Positions 52,734 through 61,808 of a stretch of DNA of 64,000 bases are shown in pieces. The notes below the pieces were generated by a model that searched no databases, was not told the DNA's origin, and saw nothing but the letters and a program-made list of their open reading frames with translations. Position 1 is the stretch's first letter, and the number at the start of each line of letters is the position of its first letter. A program made the translations under genes and the position numbers. Source of the DNA: Pseudokineococcus marinus (GTDB lineage Bacteria > Actinomycetota > Actinomycetes > Actinomycetales > Quadrisphaeraceae); contig NZ_JBBHZZ010000005.1 of NCBI RefSeq assembly GCF_037482405.1, positions 1-64,000 on the forward strand. The letters are read 5' to 3'.

Positions 52734-53789
52734 GTGGACATCCAGGCAGCGCGCGAGACCAAGCAGGAGCTGCTGCGGACGGCGGCCACCGCCCTGTCCG
52801 CGGCGCGGGCGGGCGAGGGCGGCCCCGGTGGCCTCCTCGTCGGCGTCCGGGTCTACGGCGGCGGGCGGTACGGGCTCGCGGTGCGCCACGACGGCACGGC
52901 CGGCGCCGAGGTCGCCGCCCGGGCCCTCGAGCTGGCCGGCGAGGACGCCGACGTCCTCGACGTCGGCGTCGTGCGGGCCCTCGTCGGCGACGGGGTCTCC
53001 GCCGCCCAGCGGCTGGACCCCGGGACGCCGCCGGCCGACCGCTTCCCCGCCGAGCGCGACCTCGCGGGCGCGCCGACGCCGGCGCGCCCCGGCCGGTGGG
53101 CGGCCGAGGTGCTCCAGCAGCGCGAGCGGCCGCTGCGGCCGGGCCTGTCGGTCGCCCAGCGGGCCGTCACGGCGGGCACCGTAGGCGGCTTCGTGGCTCG
53201 ACCCGGCGACCCGGCGCGCTACCTGCTGTCGAACAACCACGTGCTCGCCGACTCCGACCGCGCCGCCCCCGGGTCGGCGGTGCTGCAGCCCGGCAGCGCC
53301 GACGGCGGCACGGCCGCGGACGCGGTCGGCCGGCTCGCCGTCGCCGTCCCGCTGCAGCTCGACGGGCCGAACGTCGTCGACGCCGCCCTGGCGGTGCTCG
53401 ACGACGACGTCGAGATCGACCCGACCTACCCCGTGGGCGCCGTCACGACGACCAGCGCCGCGGACGACGGGCTCGTCGTCGAGAAGGTGGGGCGCACCAC
53501 GGGCCTGACCCGGGGAGCGGTGACGGCCATCGAGCTCGACGGCGTGGCCGTCTCCTACCCGAGCGGGGTCGTCACCTTCGACGACCAGGTGGAGGTCACC
53601 GGCGCGGACGGCGCCTTCTCCGCGGGCGGTGACAGCGGTTCCCTCGTCTACGACCCCGTGACCCGGACGGCTGTGGGCCTGCTCTTCGCCGGCAGCGAGC
53701 GCGGTGGGCCCGGCGGGGCGGGTCTCACCTTCTGCAACCCCGTCGACGCGGTGCTCGAGGCGCTGGGCGTGCAGCTGCTCGCGCCGTAG
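52734..53789 (+). CDS. NAL1-like trypsin-fold serine protease, cytoplasmic
   Basis: The product is 351 residues. The catalytic His is in LLSNNHVLADSD, the likely Asp in VVDAALAVLDDDVEID and the nucleophile Ser in FSAGGDSGSLVYD. An N-terminal domain of about 130 residues (LLVGVRVYGGGRYGLAVRHD) precedes the protease. There is no signal peptide. The layout resembles NAL1-type and other intracellular trypsin-like peptidases. GGAGGAGG stands before the GTG. The next gene encodes a small protein resembling the N-terminal domain. Confidence 0.85.
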   Translation: MDIQAARETKQELLRTAATALSAARAGEGGPGGLLVGVRVYGGGRYGLAVRHDGTAGAEVAARALELAGEDADVLDVGVVRALVGDGVSAAQRLDPGTPPADRFPAERDLAGAPTPARPGRWAAEVLQQRERPLRPGLSVAQRAVTAGTVGGFVARPGDPARYLLSNNHVLADSDRAAPGSAVLQPGSADGGTAADAVGRLAVAVPLQLDGPNVVDAALAVLDDDVEIDPTYPVGAVTTTSAADDGLVVEKVGRTTGLTRGAVTAIELDGVAVSYPSGVVTFDDQVEVTGADGAFSAGGDSGSLVYDPVTRTAVGLLFAGSERGGPGGAGLTFCNPVDAVLEALGVQLLAP

Positions 53790-53857
53790 GCGCTCGGCCG
53801 GGCGGTGCCGGCGCCGGACGCGTGGTGGCGCGACGCCGGGCGGTGCACACTGCCGGG

Positions 53858-54118
53858 ATGAGCCAGCCGTCCGGTGACGGTCTCCCCGGGGCCAGCCGGG
53901 ACGCCGCCCGCGCCGCCAAGAGCCGCCTGGCGTCCTCGCTCGCCGGTGACCGCCGGGTCAACGGTGTCGGGGTCGTCCGGTGGGCCGTGGGCACGTCCGC
54001 CGCCGCCTACGGCGTGCGCGTGGGCGTGGTCGCCGAGGACGACGCGCCCGAGGTGCCCGCCGAGGTCGACGGCGTCCCGGTGCGGGTGGACGTCGTCGGA
54101 CGCATCACGGCGTCGTGA
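53858..54118 (+). CDS. Small protein resembling a protease N-terminal domain
   Basis: The product is 86 residues. VNGVGVVRWAVGTSAAAYGV and RVGVVAEDDAPEVPAEVDGV with PVRVDVVGRI match the general pattern of the N-terminal module of NAL1-like proteases (a VxGVGV strand, then an acidic loop and GVPVxV). It may be an inhibitor, chaperone or detached domain for the upstream protease; this is inference. The ATG at 53858 is preferred. Its stop overlaps the next GTG. Confidence 0.6.
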   Translation: MSQPSGDGLPGASRDAARAAKSRLASSLAGDRRVNGVGVVRWAVGTSAAAYGVRVGVVAEDDAPEVPAEVDGVPVRVDVVGRITAS

Positions 54119-55494
54119 CGGCCGGACGGAGCGCCACCGGGGCGGGCCGTGACCTCGACGTCGTCGTCCTCGGGGCCACCGGGCTGACGGGCCGTCTCGT
54201 CGCGCGTCACCTGCACGAGCGCTCGCGCGCCACCGGCGCGCGCTGGGCCGTGGCCGGACGCAGCCCTGACCGGCTGGCCGCCGTGCTGGACGAGCTGGGC
54301 GCGCCCGACGTGCCGTCCCTCGTGGTCGACCTGCGGGACGAACCGGCGCTCGAGCGCGTCGCCCGTCGCACGCGGGTCGTCCTCGACCTCGCCGGCCCGT
54401 ACTCGAGGACGGCGGACGCCGTCGTCGCCGCCTGCGTGCGGGGCGGCGCCTCCTACGTCGACCTCAGCGGCGAGGTCCCCGCCGTCGCGCGCACGGTCCG
54501 CACCTGGCACGGGCCCGCCCGCCGCGCCGGCGTCCGGGTCGTGCAGGTCAGCGGCTACGAGGCCCTGCCCGCCGACCTCGCCGTCCTCCTCGCCTGCCGG
54601 CGCGCCGAGGAGGCCGACGCGGTCGGAGGGCCTGCCTCGGCGCAGGTGGCGGACGGCGCCCGCGCGGAGGGCTCCGGTGCAGAGGGCCCCTCGGCGGACG
54701 GCCCGGGCGCCGCCGGCCCCGTCGTCGCCGTGGCGGTCACGTCGACCGCGCGCCCGCCCCGGCGCCGCCTCGGCCTGTCCGACGCCGTCTCGGGCGGCAC
54801 GCTCCAGAGCCTCGTCGAGGTCCTCGCCGACGAGGACGCCCGCGCCGCCGGCGACCCGGCGGCCCTCGTGCCGGACGCCCGTGCCGCCCGACGCGTCCGC
54901 CGCCGGAGCCCCTTGGCGCTGCGCCCCCGGGTCGTGCACGGCCGGGTCCTGGGTCCGGTGGTCCCGGCCGCCTTCATCGACCCCCCGGTGCTCCACCGCA
55001 CCGCGGCGCTGCTGGCCGCGGAGCGCGGCGTGCCCCACTCCCCCGCCGCCCTCGCGGAGGGCGTCGACATGGGCGCCGCCGGACGGCCCGGCGGCGCCCT
55101 CTCGCTGCTGGCGGCCGCTGCCTCCTCCGGCCTGCAGGCGGGCGTGCTGGCGCTCACCCGGCTGCCGGGGCCGGCGCGCCGGCGCCTCGCGGCCGCCCTC
55201 GGTCGCAGGCTGCCGGGGAGCGGCTCCGGCCCGCGCGGCGACGTGCTCGAGGGGTGGACGTGGAGCGTGCGCGCTGAGGCGCTCACGCGGTCGGGCGCGC
55301 GCGGGACGGCTCTCCTCGAGGGCACGGGGCACCCGGGGTACCTCGCGACGGCGCGCATGGTCGCCGAGGTGGGGCTCCTGCTGGCCCGCACGGCGGAGGA
55401 CCCGCCACGCACCGGCCACCTCACGCCGGCGCTGGCGGTGGGCCTCGACGGCCTCCCGGAGCTCGCCCACGCCGGGCTGGTGCTGCGGGCGTAG
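54115..55494 (+). CDS. Saccharopine-dehydrogenase-like / trans-acting enoyl reductase family protein
   Basis: The product is 459 residues. A Rossmann start VVVLGATGLTGRLVARHLHE is followed by RWAVAGRSPDRLAAVLDELG, VVLDLAGPYSRTADAVVAAC and YVDLSGEVP. It ends with a segment typical of the family (GTALLEGTGHPGYLATARMV). These enzymes reduce enoyl or ketoacyl intermediates in lipid or polyketide metabolism. The substrate is unknown. Start GTG 54115 overlaps the previous stop. Confidence 0.87.
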   Translation: MTAGRSATGAGRDLDVVVLGATGLTGRLVARHLHERSRATGARWAVAGRSPDRLAAVLDELGAPDVPSLVVDLRDEPALERVARRTRVVLDLAGPYSRTADAVVAACVRGGASYVDLSGEVPAVARTVRTWHGPARRAGVRVVQVSGYEALPADLAVLLACRRAEEADAVGGPASAQVADGARAEGSGAEGPSADGPGAAGPVVAVAVTSTARPPRRRLGLSDAVSGGTLQSLVEVLADEDARAAGDPAALVPDARAARRVRRRSPLALRPRVVHGRVLGPVVPAAFIDPPVLHRTAALLAAERGVPHSPAALAEGVDMGAAGRPGGALSLLAAAASSGLQAGVLALTRLPGPARRRLAAALGRRLPGSGSGPRGDVLEGWTWSVRAEALTRSGARGTALLEGTGHPGYLATARMVAEVGLLLARTAEDPPRTGHLTPALAVGLDGLPELAHAGLVLRA

Positions 55495-55581
55495 CCGCCG
55501 GGATCCCGGGGTGTGACCCACGGCGCGGAGCTGGGGGGCGGGCGCACCGGCCGGGCGCACCACGCGGCTACGGTGCGTAGC

Positions 55582-56067
55582 GTGCGCATCCGGACGGCGA
55601 CCGCCGAGGACTGGCCCGCGATCGAACCGGTCTTCCGCACCGTGGTCGGCGCCGGGGAGACGTACGCCTACCCCGACGACCTGACCTCCGAGGCGGCGCG
55701 GGACCTCTGGCTGGAGCAGCCGCCCGGATGGGCGCTGGTGGCCGTCGACGACGAGGGCCTGCTCGGGACGGCCAAGGCCGGCCCGAACCGGCCGGGCCGC
55801 GGGGCGCACGTCGGGACGGCGAGCTTCATGGTGGCGCCCGAGGCGTCCGGCCGCGGCGTGGGCCGTGCGCTCGGGGAGGCCGTGCTGGCGCGCCTGGCCG
55901 CCGAGGGCTACCGCGCCGTCCAGTTCAACGCCGTCGTCGAGACGAACACGCGGGCGGTGGCCCTGTGGCGCTCGCTCGGCTTCACCGTGGTGGGCACCGT
56001 GCCGGAGGCCTTCGACTCACGGACGCACGGCCTCGTCGGGCTGCACGTCATGCACCGCCCGCTCTGA
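55582..56067 (+). CDS. GNAT-family N-acetyltransferase
   Basis: The product is about 161 residues. VRIRTATAEDWPAIEPVFR begins the fold. The acetyl-CoA motif is PEASGRGVGRALGEAVL, then AVQFNAVVETNTRAVALWRS and LGFTVVGTVPEAF. The N-acyltransferase resembles the phosphinothricin/amino-acid acetyltransferase group. The substrate is not determinable. GTG at 55582 or 55573 is the likely start. Confidence 0.88.
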   Translation: MRIRTATAEDWPAIEPVFRTVVGAGETYAYPDDLTSEAARDLWLEQPPGWALVAVDDEGLLGTAKAGPNRPGRGAHVGTASFMVAPEASGRGVGRALGEAVLARLAAEGYRAVQFNAVVETNTRAVALWRSLGFTVVGTVPEAFDSRTHGLVGLHVMHRPL

Positions 56068-56091
56068 GGACCCCTCCGCACCGGTGGGCGC

Positions 56092-57384
56092 TCACCCCTC
56101 CAGCGGGCGGCGCCGCAGGACGACGAGGGCCACGAGCGCGAGCAGGCCGACGACGACGCCGAGGACCTCGGCGGCCGTCGGCAGGTCGGTGGCGACGGCC
56201 AGCGCGCCCACCGCGACCACGGGCAGCGAGATGGCGACGTAGAGGACGACGAAGAGCGTCGAGACGACCTCGCCCGTGCGGCCCTCCGGGCTGGCGGCCC
56301 GCACCGAGGCGACGCCCGCGCGGAACGCCGTGCCGTGGCCGAGGCCCAGCAGCGTCGCCGCGACGACCACCAGCGGGAGGGCCTGGGCCGCGAGGCCGGC
56401 GACGAGCAGTGCCGCCCCGGCGGCGAGGCCGGCGCAGCCCGCGACGAGCGCGCGAGGTGCGGCGAGCCCGCCGGTGGCGACCTGCGCCACCGCCGAGGCG
56501 AGGAACGGCACGCCGACGAGGGCGTCCGCCACGACCCGGTCGCCCACCCCGAGCTGCTCGACGAGCAGCTGCGGCGCCACCGCGGTGAAGAGCCCGAAGA
56601 CGGCGAAGCCGGCGAACCCCGCTGTGGCCGCGGGCACGAACGCCCGCCGGACCTCGACCGGGACGGTCGGGCGCAGCAGGTGCGGCCGCCAGGCCGAGAC
56701 CGGAGCGGGGCCTCCGCCGTCGCGCCGCTGCGACCCGGCGGTCTCCGGCTGCCACCAGGTGACGAGGGCAGCGGGCACGAGCAGGAGGAGGTGCACGAGG
56801 TAGGGCGCGCGCAGGGGCGCCAGCGAGGCCTCGGCGACGAGGGCGGACAGGACCGGTCCGGCGCCGAGACCGAGCACGTTGACCGCGGTGGCGGCCGACG
56901 TCGCAGCCCGCGACCACCGCGGCGGGGCCAGCTCGACGACGGCGGTCGTCGCCGTGCCGGTGAAGACGCCCGCGGACAGCCCCGACAGCAGACGGCCCGC
57001 GAAGAGCAGGGGCAGGCCGTCGGCGAGCAGGAAGCACAGGGCGCTCAGCGCCGCCGCGGCGAGCCCGAGCAGCAGCAGCGGGCGCCGGCCCAGCCGGTCG
57101 GACAGCTCCCCGAGGACGACGAGCGCGGCGAGGACGCCGACGGCGTAGGACGCGAAGAGCGTGGTCTGCACCAGCGGGCCGAAGCCGAGCTGCTCCTGGT
57201 AGCGGCCGTACAGCGCCGTCGGCAGCGTGGCACCGGCCATGACGAGCGCGAACACGAGCGCCGCGGCCGCCAGCCGCACCACGCGCGCCCCGTCCGACCG
57301 GTCGCGGGCCGCGGCCCCGTCGTCGGTCCGCTGCCCGCCACCGCTCGTCACGGTCCCACCCTGGTGCACCCCGGCCGCCGTCAC
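56092..57384 (-). CDS. MFS transporter
   Basis: The product is 430 residues with about 12 helices. It shows ATLPTALYGRYQEQLGFGPL, GELSDRLGRRPLLLLGL (motif A) and LSGLSAGVFTGTATTAVVEL. It is likely a drug or metabolite exporter of unknown substrate. The GTG start at 57384 overlaps the stop of the vsr-like gene by four bases, so the two are translationally coupled. Confidence 0.87.
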   Translation of the reverse strand: MTAAGVHQGGTVTSGGGQRTDDGAAARDRSDGARVVRLAAAALVFALVMAGATLPTALYGRYQEQLGFGPLVQTTLFASYAVGVLAALVVLGELSDRLGRRPLLLLGLAAAALSALCFLLADGLPLLFAGRLLSGLSAGVFTGTATTAVVELAPPRWSRAATSAATAVNVLGLGAGPVLSALVAEASLAPLRAPYLVHLLLLVPAALVTWWQPETAGSQRRDGGGPAPVSAWRPHLLRPTVPVEVRRAFVPAATAGFAGFAVFGLFTAVAPQLLVEQLGVGDRVVADALVGVPFLASAVAQVATGGLAAPRALVAGCAGLAAGAALLVAGLAAQALPLVVVAATLLGLGHGTAFRAGVASVRAASPEGRTGEVVSTLFVVLYVAISLPVVAVGALAVATDLPTAAEVLGVVVGLLALVALVVLRRRPLEG

Positions 57385-57953
57385 GACCGCGGTCCTCCGC
57401 GGCCGCCCGTCCCCGCGTCGGCGACCCGCCGACCGCAGCGCTGCTCGACGAGGCTCGCCCGCCCGCCGGCCTCACCGCGCCGGACGGCGGCGAGGACGCG
57501 GGCCGCCGCGAGCGCCGGCGGCTCGTGCTCCCAGACGCGGACGACCGTCCACCCGGCGCCCGCCAGCCCGGCATCGGTGTCGCGGTCGCGCGCGACGACG
57601 CTCGCGAGCTTGGCGCGCCACCACTCCCGGTTCGCCCGCGGCAGGTGGAGGTGCTGCGGGCAGGAGTGCCAGAAGCAGCCGTCGACGAGGACCGCGATCC
57701 CGGCCCCCCGCAGGAGGACGTCGACGCGGCGGCGGCGGTTCGTCCCGGCCGGGGTGACGTCCACGACGAACCGCAGCCCGAGGCGGTGCAGCTCGCGCCG
57801 CAGCGCCACCTCGCAGCGGGTGTCGCGTCGGCGGTTCGCCCGCATCGTGCGCCGGGCGGCGGGGCTCGACGGCGGGGGCGCCGCGGGCAGGCGCTGCGTG
57901 CGGTACCCGACCGCTCGTCCGCTCGCCTCCCCGCCCGGGGCCTCCCGTGCCAC
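57381..57953 (-). CDS. vsr: Vsr-like very-short-patch repair endonuclease
   Basis: Up to 190 residues. The Vsr signature appears in order: MRANRRRDTRCEVALRRELH, then VDVLLRGAGIAVLVDGCFWH with SCPQH (catalytic Asp, zinc-binding Cys/His), REWWRAKLASVVARDRDTDA and WTVVRVWEHE. Vsr nicks T:G mismatches left by deamination of methyl-C. No cytosine methyltransferase is in the window. The ATG at 57845 would give a shorter form starting at the signature; GTG 57953 is the longest start. Confidence 0.88.
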   Translation of the reverse strand: MAREAPGGEASGRAVGYRTQRLPAAPPPSSPAARRTMRANRRRDTRCEVALRRELHRLGLRFVVDVTPAGTNRRRRVDVLLRGAGIAVLVDGCFWHSCPQHLHLPRANREWWRAKLASVVARDRDTDAGLAGAGWTVVRVWEHEPPALAAARVLAAVRRGEAGGRASLVEQRCGRRVADAGTGGRGGPRS

Positions 57954-58043
57954 CGGCTGATCACAGCAGCGGCCACCGACAGCGCCAGGGCGTCGACGGA
58001 CCGGCCCCGCCCGCCACGAGCAGCGACGGCGGCCGCCTCCGGA

Positions 58044-58087
58044 CCCGACGCCGCCCCGGTCCCTGACGGGACCGGGGCGGCGTCGGG
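58044..58087. terminator. Very strong 20-bp hairpin downstream of nrdJ
   Basis: Bases 58044-58063 and 58068-58087 are perfect inverse complements (20 bp, loop TGAC), starting CCCGACGCCGCCCC. It lies 18 bases past the nrdJ stop (58105, minus strand) and would end the nrdR-nrdJ transcript. Confidence 0.85.
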
Positions 58088-58104
58088 ACGTCGGCTGCGG
58101 GACC

Positions 58105-60999
58105 TCAGCTGCAGCCGGAGGTGCTGCCGCAGCCCTCGCAGACGTAGCAGCTGCCGGCAGGACGCATCTTCGTGCCGCAGGTGAAGCACATCGGCGCGTC
58201 CGTCGCGGTGCCGAGGGACTCCATCAGCTCGCTCGAGGAGTGCACCTCGACGGGGGCCTTGCGCGCCGTCGCGGCGCCCGCCCCGGACTCGGCGACCTCG
58301 GTCGGCGCCGCGGCGACCGGCGCGGAGGACGCCACCGGACGGCCCGCGGGGGCCGTGTCGACCGACTGCGACACCGCGTCGAAGTCGTCCTGGTCGTCGC
58401 TGGCGCTCGGCGTGTACGAGCCCGTCTCGAGGTGGCGCGCACGCTCCTCGGCGGTGTGGATGCCGAGCGCCGAGCGCGTCTCGAAGGGCAGGTGGTCGAG
58501 CGCCAGGCGGCGGAACATGTAGTCCATGACCGACTGGCTCATGCGCACGTCCGGGTCGTCGGTGAGGCCCGCCGGCTCGAAGCGCATGTTGGTGAACTTC
58601 TCGACGTAGGTCTCGAGCGGGACGCCGTACTGCAGCGCCACCGAGATGGCGATGGAGAAGGCGTCCATGACGCCGGCCAGCGTGGAGCCCTGCTTGCCGA
58701 GCTTGAGGAAGACCTCGCCGAGCCCGCCGTCGGGGTAGGAGCCCGCCGTCAGGTAGCCCTCCGCGCCGCCGACCGCGAACGACGTGGTGATCGAGGGGCG
58801 CGACTTCGGCAGACGCGTGCGGGTCGGCCGGTACTCGACGACGGGGGTCGGGGCCTCGACCTGCTGGTCCTTCTTGGCCTCCTTGCCGTCGCCGAGGGGC
58901 TGGCCGACCTTGCAGTTGTCGCGGTACAGCGCGACGGCCTTGAGACCGAGCTTCCACGACTGGAAGTACGCGTCCTGGACCTCCTCGACGGTCGCCGTCT
59001 CCGGCAGGTTGACCGTCTTGGAGATGGCGCCGGAGAGGAACGGCTGGCAGGCGGCCATCATGCGGATGTGGCCCATGGGCCGGATGGCCCGGGCGCCGAT
59101 CGCGCAGTCGAAGACCTCGTAGTGCTCAGGACGCAGCCCGGGGGCGTCGACGACGTGGCCGTGCTGGGCGATGTGCTCGACGATCGCCTCGACCGTCTCC
59201 TCGGCGTAGCCGAAGGCCCGCAGGGCGCGCGGGATCGTCTGGTTGACGATCTGCATGGAGCCGCCGCCGACGAGCTTCTTGAACTTCACGAGCGAGAAGT
59301 CGGGCTCGATGCCGGTGGTGTCGCAGTCCATCATGAAGCCGATGGTCCCCGTGGGGGCCAGGACGCTGGCCTGGCTGTTGCGCCAGCCGTTGGCCGCGCC
59401 GATCTCGTTGCCCTCGGCCCAGACGCGGGTGGCGAGGCGGTGCACGTCGGCGTCGGCGCTGTGGAGGGTGCGGATCTCGTCGTTGGCCGCGGCGTGCTTG
59501 CGCATGATCCGCTGGTGGCCCTCGGCGTTGCGGGCGTAGCCCTCGTACGCGCCGACGACGCCGGCCAGCTCGGCCGAGCGCTTGTACGCCGCGCCGGTCA
59601 TGAGCGAGGTGATGGACGCCGCGAGCGAGCGCCCGCCCTCGGAGTCGTAGGCGAGGCCCGACGCCATGAGCAGCGCGCCGAGGTTGGCGAAGCCGATGCC
59701 GAGCTGGCGGAAGGCGCGGGTGGTCTCGCCGATGGCCTCGGTGGGGAAGTCGGCGAAGCAGATGGAGATGTCCATCGCCGTGATGACGAGCTCGACGGAG
59801 CGGGCGAAGCGCTCGGCGTCGAAGGACCCGTCCTGGCGGAGGAAGAAGAGCAGGTTGAGGCTGGCGAGGTTGCAGCTCGAGTTGTCGAGGTGCATGTACT
59901 CCGAGCAGGGGTTCGAGGCGTTGATGCGCCCCGACTCCGGCGTCGTGTGCCAGTCGTTGATGGTGTCGTCGTACTGCAGGCCCGGGTCGGCGCACTCCCA
60001 CGCGGCCTTCGCGATCGAGGACCACAGCTCGCGGGCGTCGACCTCCTCGACGACCTCGCCCGTGGTGCGCGCCCGCAGGCCGAAGGACGTGCCGTCCTCG
60101 ACGGCGCGCATGAACTCGTCGCTGACGCGCACCGAGTTGTTGGCGTTCTGGTACTGCACCGAGGTGATGTCCTCGCCGCCGAGGTCCATGTCGAACCCGG
60201 CGTCGCGCAGCGCGCGGATCTTGTCCTCCTCGCGCGCCTTCGTCTGGACGAACTCGGCGATGTCGGGGTGGTCGACGTCGAGGACCACCATCTTCGCCGC
60301 GCGCCGCGTGGCGCCGCCGGACTTGATGGTGCCGGCGGAGGCGTCCGCCCCGCGCATGAAGGACACCGGCCCGGACGCCGTGCCGCCCGAGCCCTGCAGC
60401 AGCTCCTTCGAGGAGCGGATCCGAGAGAGGTTGAGGCCGGCGCCGGAGCCGCCCTTGAAGATCATCCCCTCCTCGCGGTACCAGTTGAGGATCGAGTCCA
60501 TCGAGTCGTCGACGGAGAGGATGAAGCAGGCCGAGACCTGCTGCGGGCTGGACGTGCCCACGTTGAACCACACGGGGCTGTTGAAGGAGAACACCTGGTG
60601 CAGCAGCATCCAGGTGAGCTCGTGCTCGAAGACCTCGGCGTCGGCCTCGCTGGCGAAGTAGCCGTTGTCGCGGCCGGCGCGCCCGTAGGTGAGCACCACC
60701 CGGTCGATGAGCTGGCGCAGCGACGTCTCCCGGGCGTCGCTGCCCACGGCGCCGCGGAAGTACTTCGTCGTCACGATGGTCGACGCGTTGGCGCTCCAGG
60801 ACGCCGGGAACTCGACGCCCCGCTGCTCGAAGATCGTGGCGCCCGTCTTCCAGTTGGTCTGGACGACGTCGCGGCGCTCCCACTCCACCTCGTCGTAGGG
60901 GTGGCGACCGGCGGTCGTGAACAGCCGCTCGACCACCAGGCCCTTGCCCCGTCCTCCGCCCTTGCGGGCGGACCGGGGGCGCGGCGTCGTCTCGGTCAT
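58105..60999 (-). CDS. nrdJ: Vitamin B12-dependent ribonucleotide reductase (class II)
   Basis: This 964-residue enzyme makes deoxyribonucleotides with adenosylcobalamin, without oxygen. Core motifs are FNSPVWFNVG, FKGGSGAGLNLSRIRSS, VVLDVDHPDIAEFVQTK, RINASNPCSEYMHLDNSSCN (active-site Cys), LAPTGTIGFMMDCDTTGIEP and ACQPFLSGAISKTVNLP. The C-terminus has an acidic/Ala-rich linker and the zinc-ribbon-like CFTCGTKMRPAGSCYVCEGC. It follows nrdR by 205 bases on the same strand. Confidence 0.97.
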   Translation of the reverse strand: MTETTPRPRSARKGGGRGKGLVVERLFTTAGRHPYDEVEWERRDVVQTNWKTGATIFEQRGVEFPASWSANASTIVTTKYFRGAVGSDARETSLRQLIDRVVLTYGRAGRDNGYFASEADAEVFEHELTWMLLHQVFSFNSPVWFNVGTSSPQQVSACFILSVDDSMDSILNWYREEGMIFKGGSGAGLNLSRIRSSKELLQGSGGTASGPVSFMRGADASAGTIKSGGATRRAAKMVVLDVDHPDIAEFVQTKAREEDKIRALRDAGFDMDLGGEDITSVQYQNANNSVRVSDEFMRAVEDGTSFGLRARTTGEVVEEVDARELWSSIAKAAWECADPGLQYDDTINDWHTTPESGRINASNPCSEYMHLDNSSCNLASLNLLFFLRQDGSFDAERFARSVELVITAMDISICFADFPTEAIGETTRAFRQLGIGFANLGALLMASGLAYDSEGGRSLAASITSLMTGAAYKRSAELAGVVGAYEGYARNAEGHQRIMRKHAAANDEIRTLHSADADVHRLATRVWAEGNEIGAANGWRNSQASVLAPTGTIGFMMDCDTTGIEPDFSLVKFKKLVGGGSMQIVNQTIPRALRAFGYAEETVEAIVEHIAQHGHVVDAPGLRPEHYEVFDCAIGARAIRPMGHIRMMAACQPFLSGAISKTVNLPETATVEEVQDAYFQSWKLGLKAVALYRDNCKVGQPLGDGKEAKKDQQVEAPTPVVEYRPTRTRLPKSRPSITTSFAVGGAEGYLTAGSYPDGGLGEVFLKLGKQGSTLAGVMDAFSIAISVALQYGVPLETYVEKFTNMRFEPAGLTDDPDVRMSQSVMDYMFRRLALDHLPFETRSALGIHTAEERARHLETGSYTPSASDDQDDFDAVSQSVDTAPAGRPVASSAPVAAAPTEVAESGAGAATARKAPVEVHSSSELMESLGTATDAPMCFTCGTKMRPAGSCYVCEGCGSTSGCS

Positions 61000-61095
61000 G
61001 GGTCCTTCTTCCGTCGCTCGTCCTGCCACCGCAGGGCGGTGGGCTCGTCCTCGGTGCTGGCGGCCGCGCGGGCGCGGCCCAGGTGGTGCGGTCTC

Positions 61096-61165
61096 GTGGG
61101 TCTGGTCCGGGGGGTCCGGTCCGGTGGGTCTGGGCGGGTGGGTCTGGTCTGGGGTGGGTCTGCGG
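61096..61165. repeat. Degenerate tandem repeat in the nrdR-nrdJ spacer
   Basis: GTGGGTCTG occurs four times (61096, 61124, 61138, 61154) within a G/T-rich tract of the 205-base spacer. It may affect transcript folding, or be neutral slippage. Confidence 0.6.
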
Positions 61166-61204
61166 CGGGGCGCGCTGGGGTCCTCGCAGGGCCGCCGGGC
61201 GGCC

Positions 61205-61747
61205 TCAGGTGGTCCGGCCGGCGGGCTCCTCCGCCCGGGCGCCCTCCGTGCTGGCGTCCCCCGTGCTGGCGTCCCCGCCGCTGGTGCCACCGCTGCCGGC
61301 GTCGCGCTCGGCGCGCAGCACGGCGATGGCCGCCGCGAAGTCCTCGAGCGTGTCGAAGGCCTGGTAGACGGAGGCGAAGCGCAGGTAGGCCACCTCGTCG
61401 AGGTCGCGCAGGGGCGCGAGGACCGCCACGCCGACGTCGTGGGCCTCGACCTCCGCGGCCCCGGCCGTGCGGATCGACTCCTCGACCTGCTGGGCCAGCA
61501 GCGCCAGCCGGTCCTCGGTGACGGGCCGTCCCTGGCAGGCCTTGCGCACGCCCGACAGCACCTTCTCGCGGCTGAAGGGCTCGGTGGTGCCCGAGCGCTT
61601 GACCACGGTGAGGCTGGCGGCCTCGATCGTCGTGAAGCGCCGCTGGCAGCTCGGGCACTGGCGACGGCGCCGGATCGCCGTGCCGTCGTCGGTCGCCCGC
61701 GAGTCGACGACGCGGGAGTCGGGGTGGCGGCAGAACGGGCAGTGCAC
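61205..61747 (-). CDS. nrdR: NrdR transcriptional repressor
   Basis: The product is 180 residues. The N-terminal zinc ribbon is CPFCRHPDSRVVDSRATDDG and RRRRQCPSCQRRFTTIE. An ATP-cone follows (LTVVKRSGTTEPFSREKVLS), with YLRFASVYQAFDTLEDF. It senses dATP/ATP and represses ribonucleotide reductase genes. The C-terminal tail after residue 150 is a low-complexity extension. GGAGGG precedes the GTG at 61747. First gene of the operon with nrdJ. Confidence 0.97.
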   Translation of the reverse strand: MHCPFCRHPDSRVVDSRATDDGTAIRRRRQCPSCQRRFTTIEAASLTVVKRSGTTEPFSREKVLSGVRKACQGRPVTEDRLALLAQQVEESIRTAGAAEVEAHDVGVAVLAPLRDLDEVAYLRFASVYQAFDTLEDFAAAIAVLRAERDAGSGGTSGGDASTGDASTEGARAEEPAGRTT

Positions 61748-61808
61748 GGCGACCCTCCCGTCTCGGCGCCCGGCCCCCGCCGACCCCCGTCGGGGCGCGG
61801 GCGCTCCT

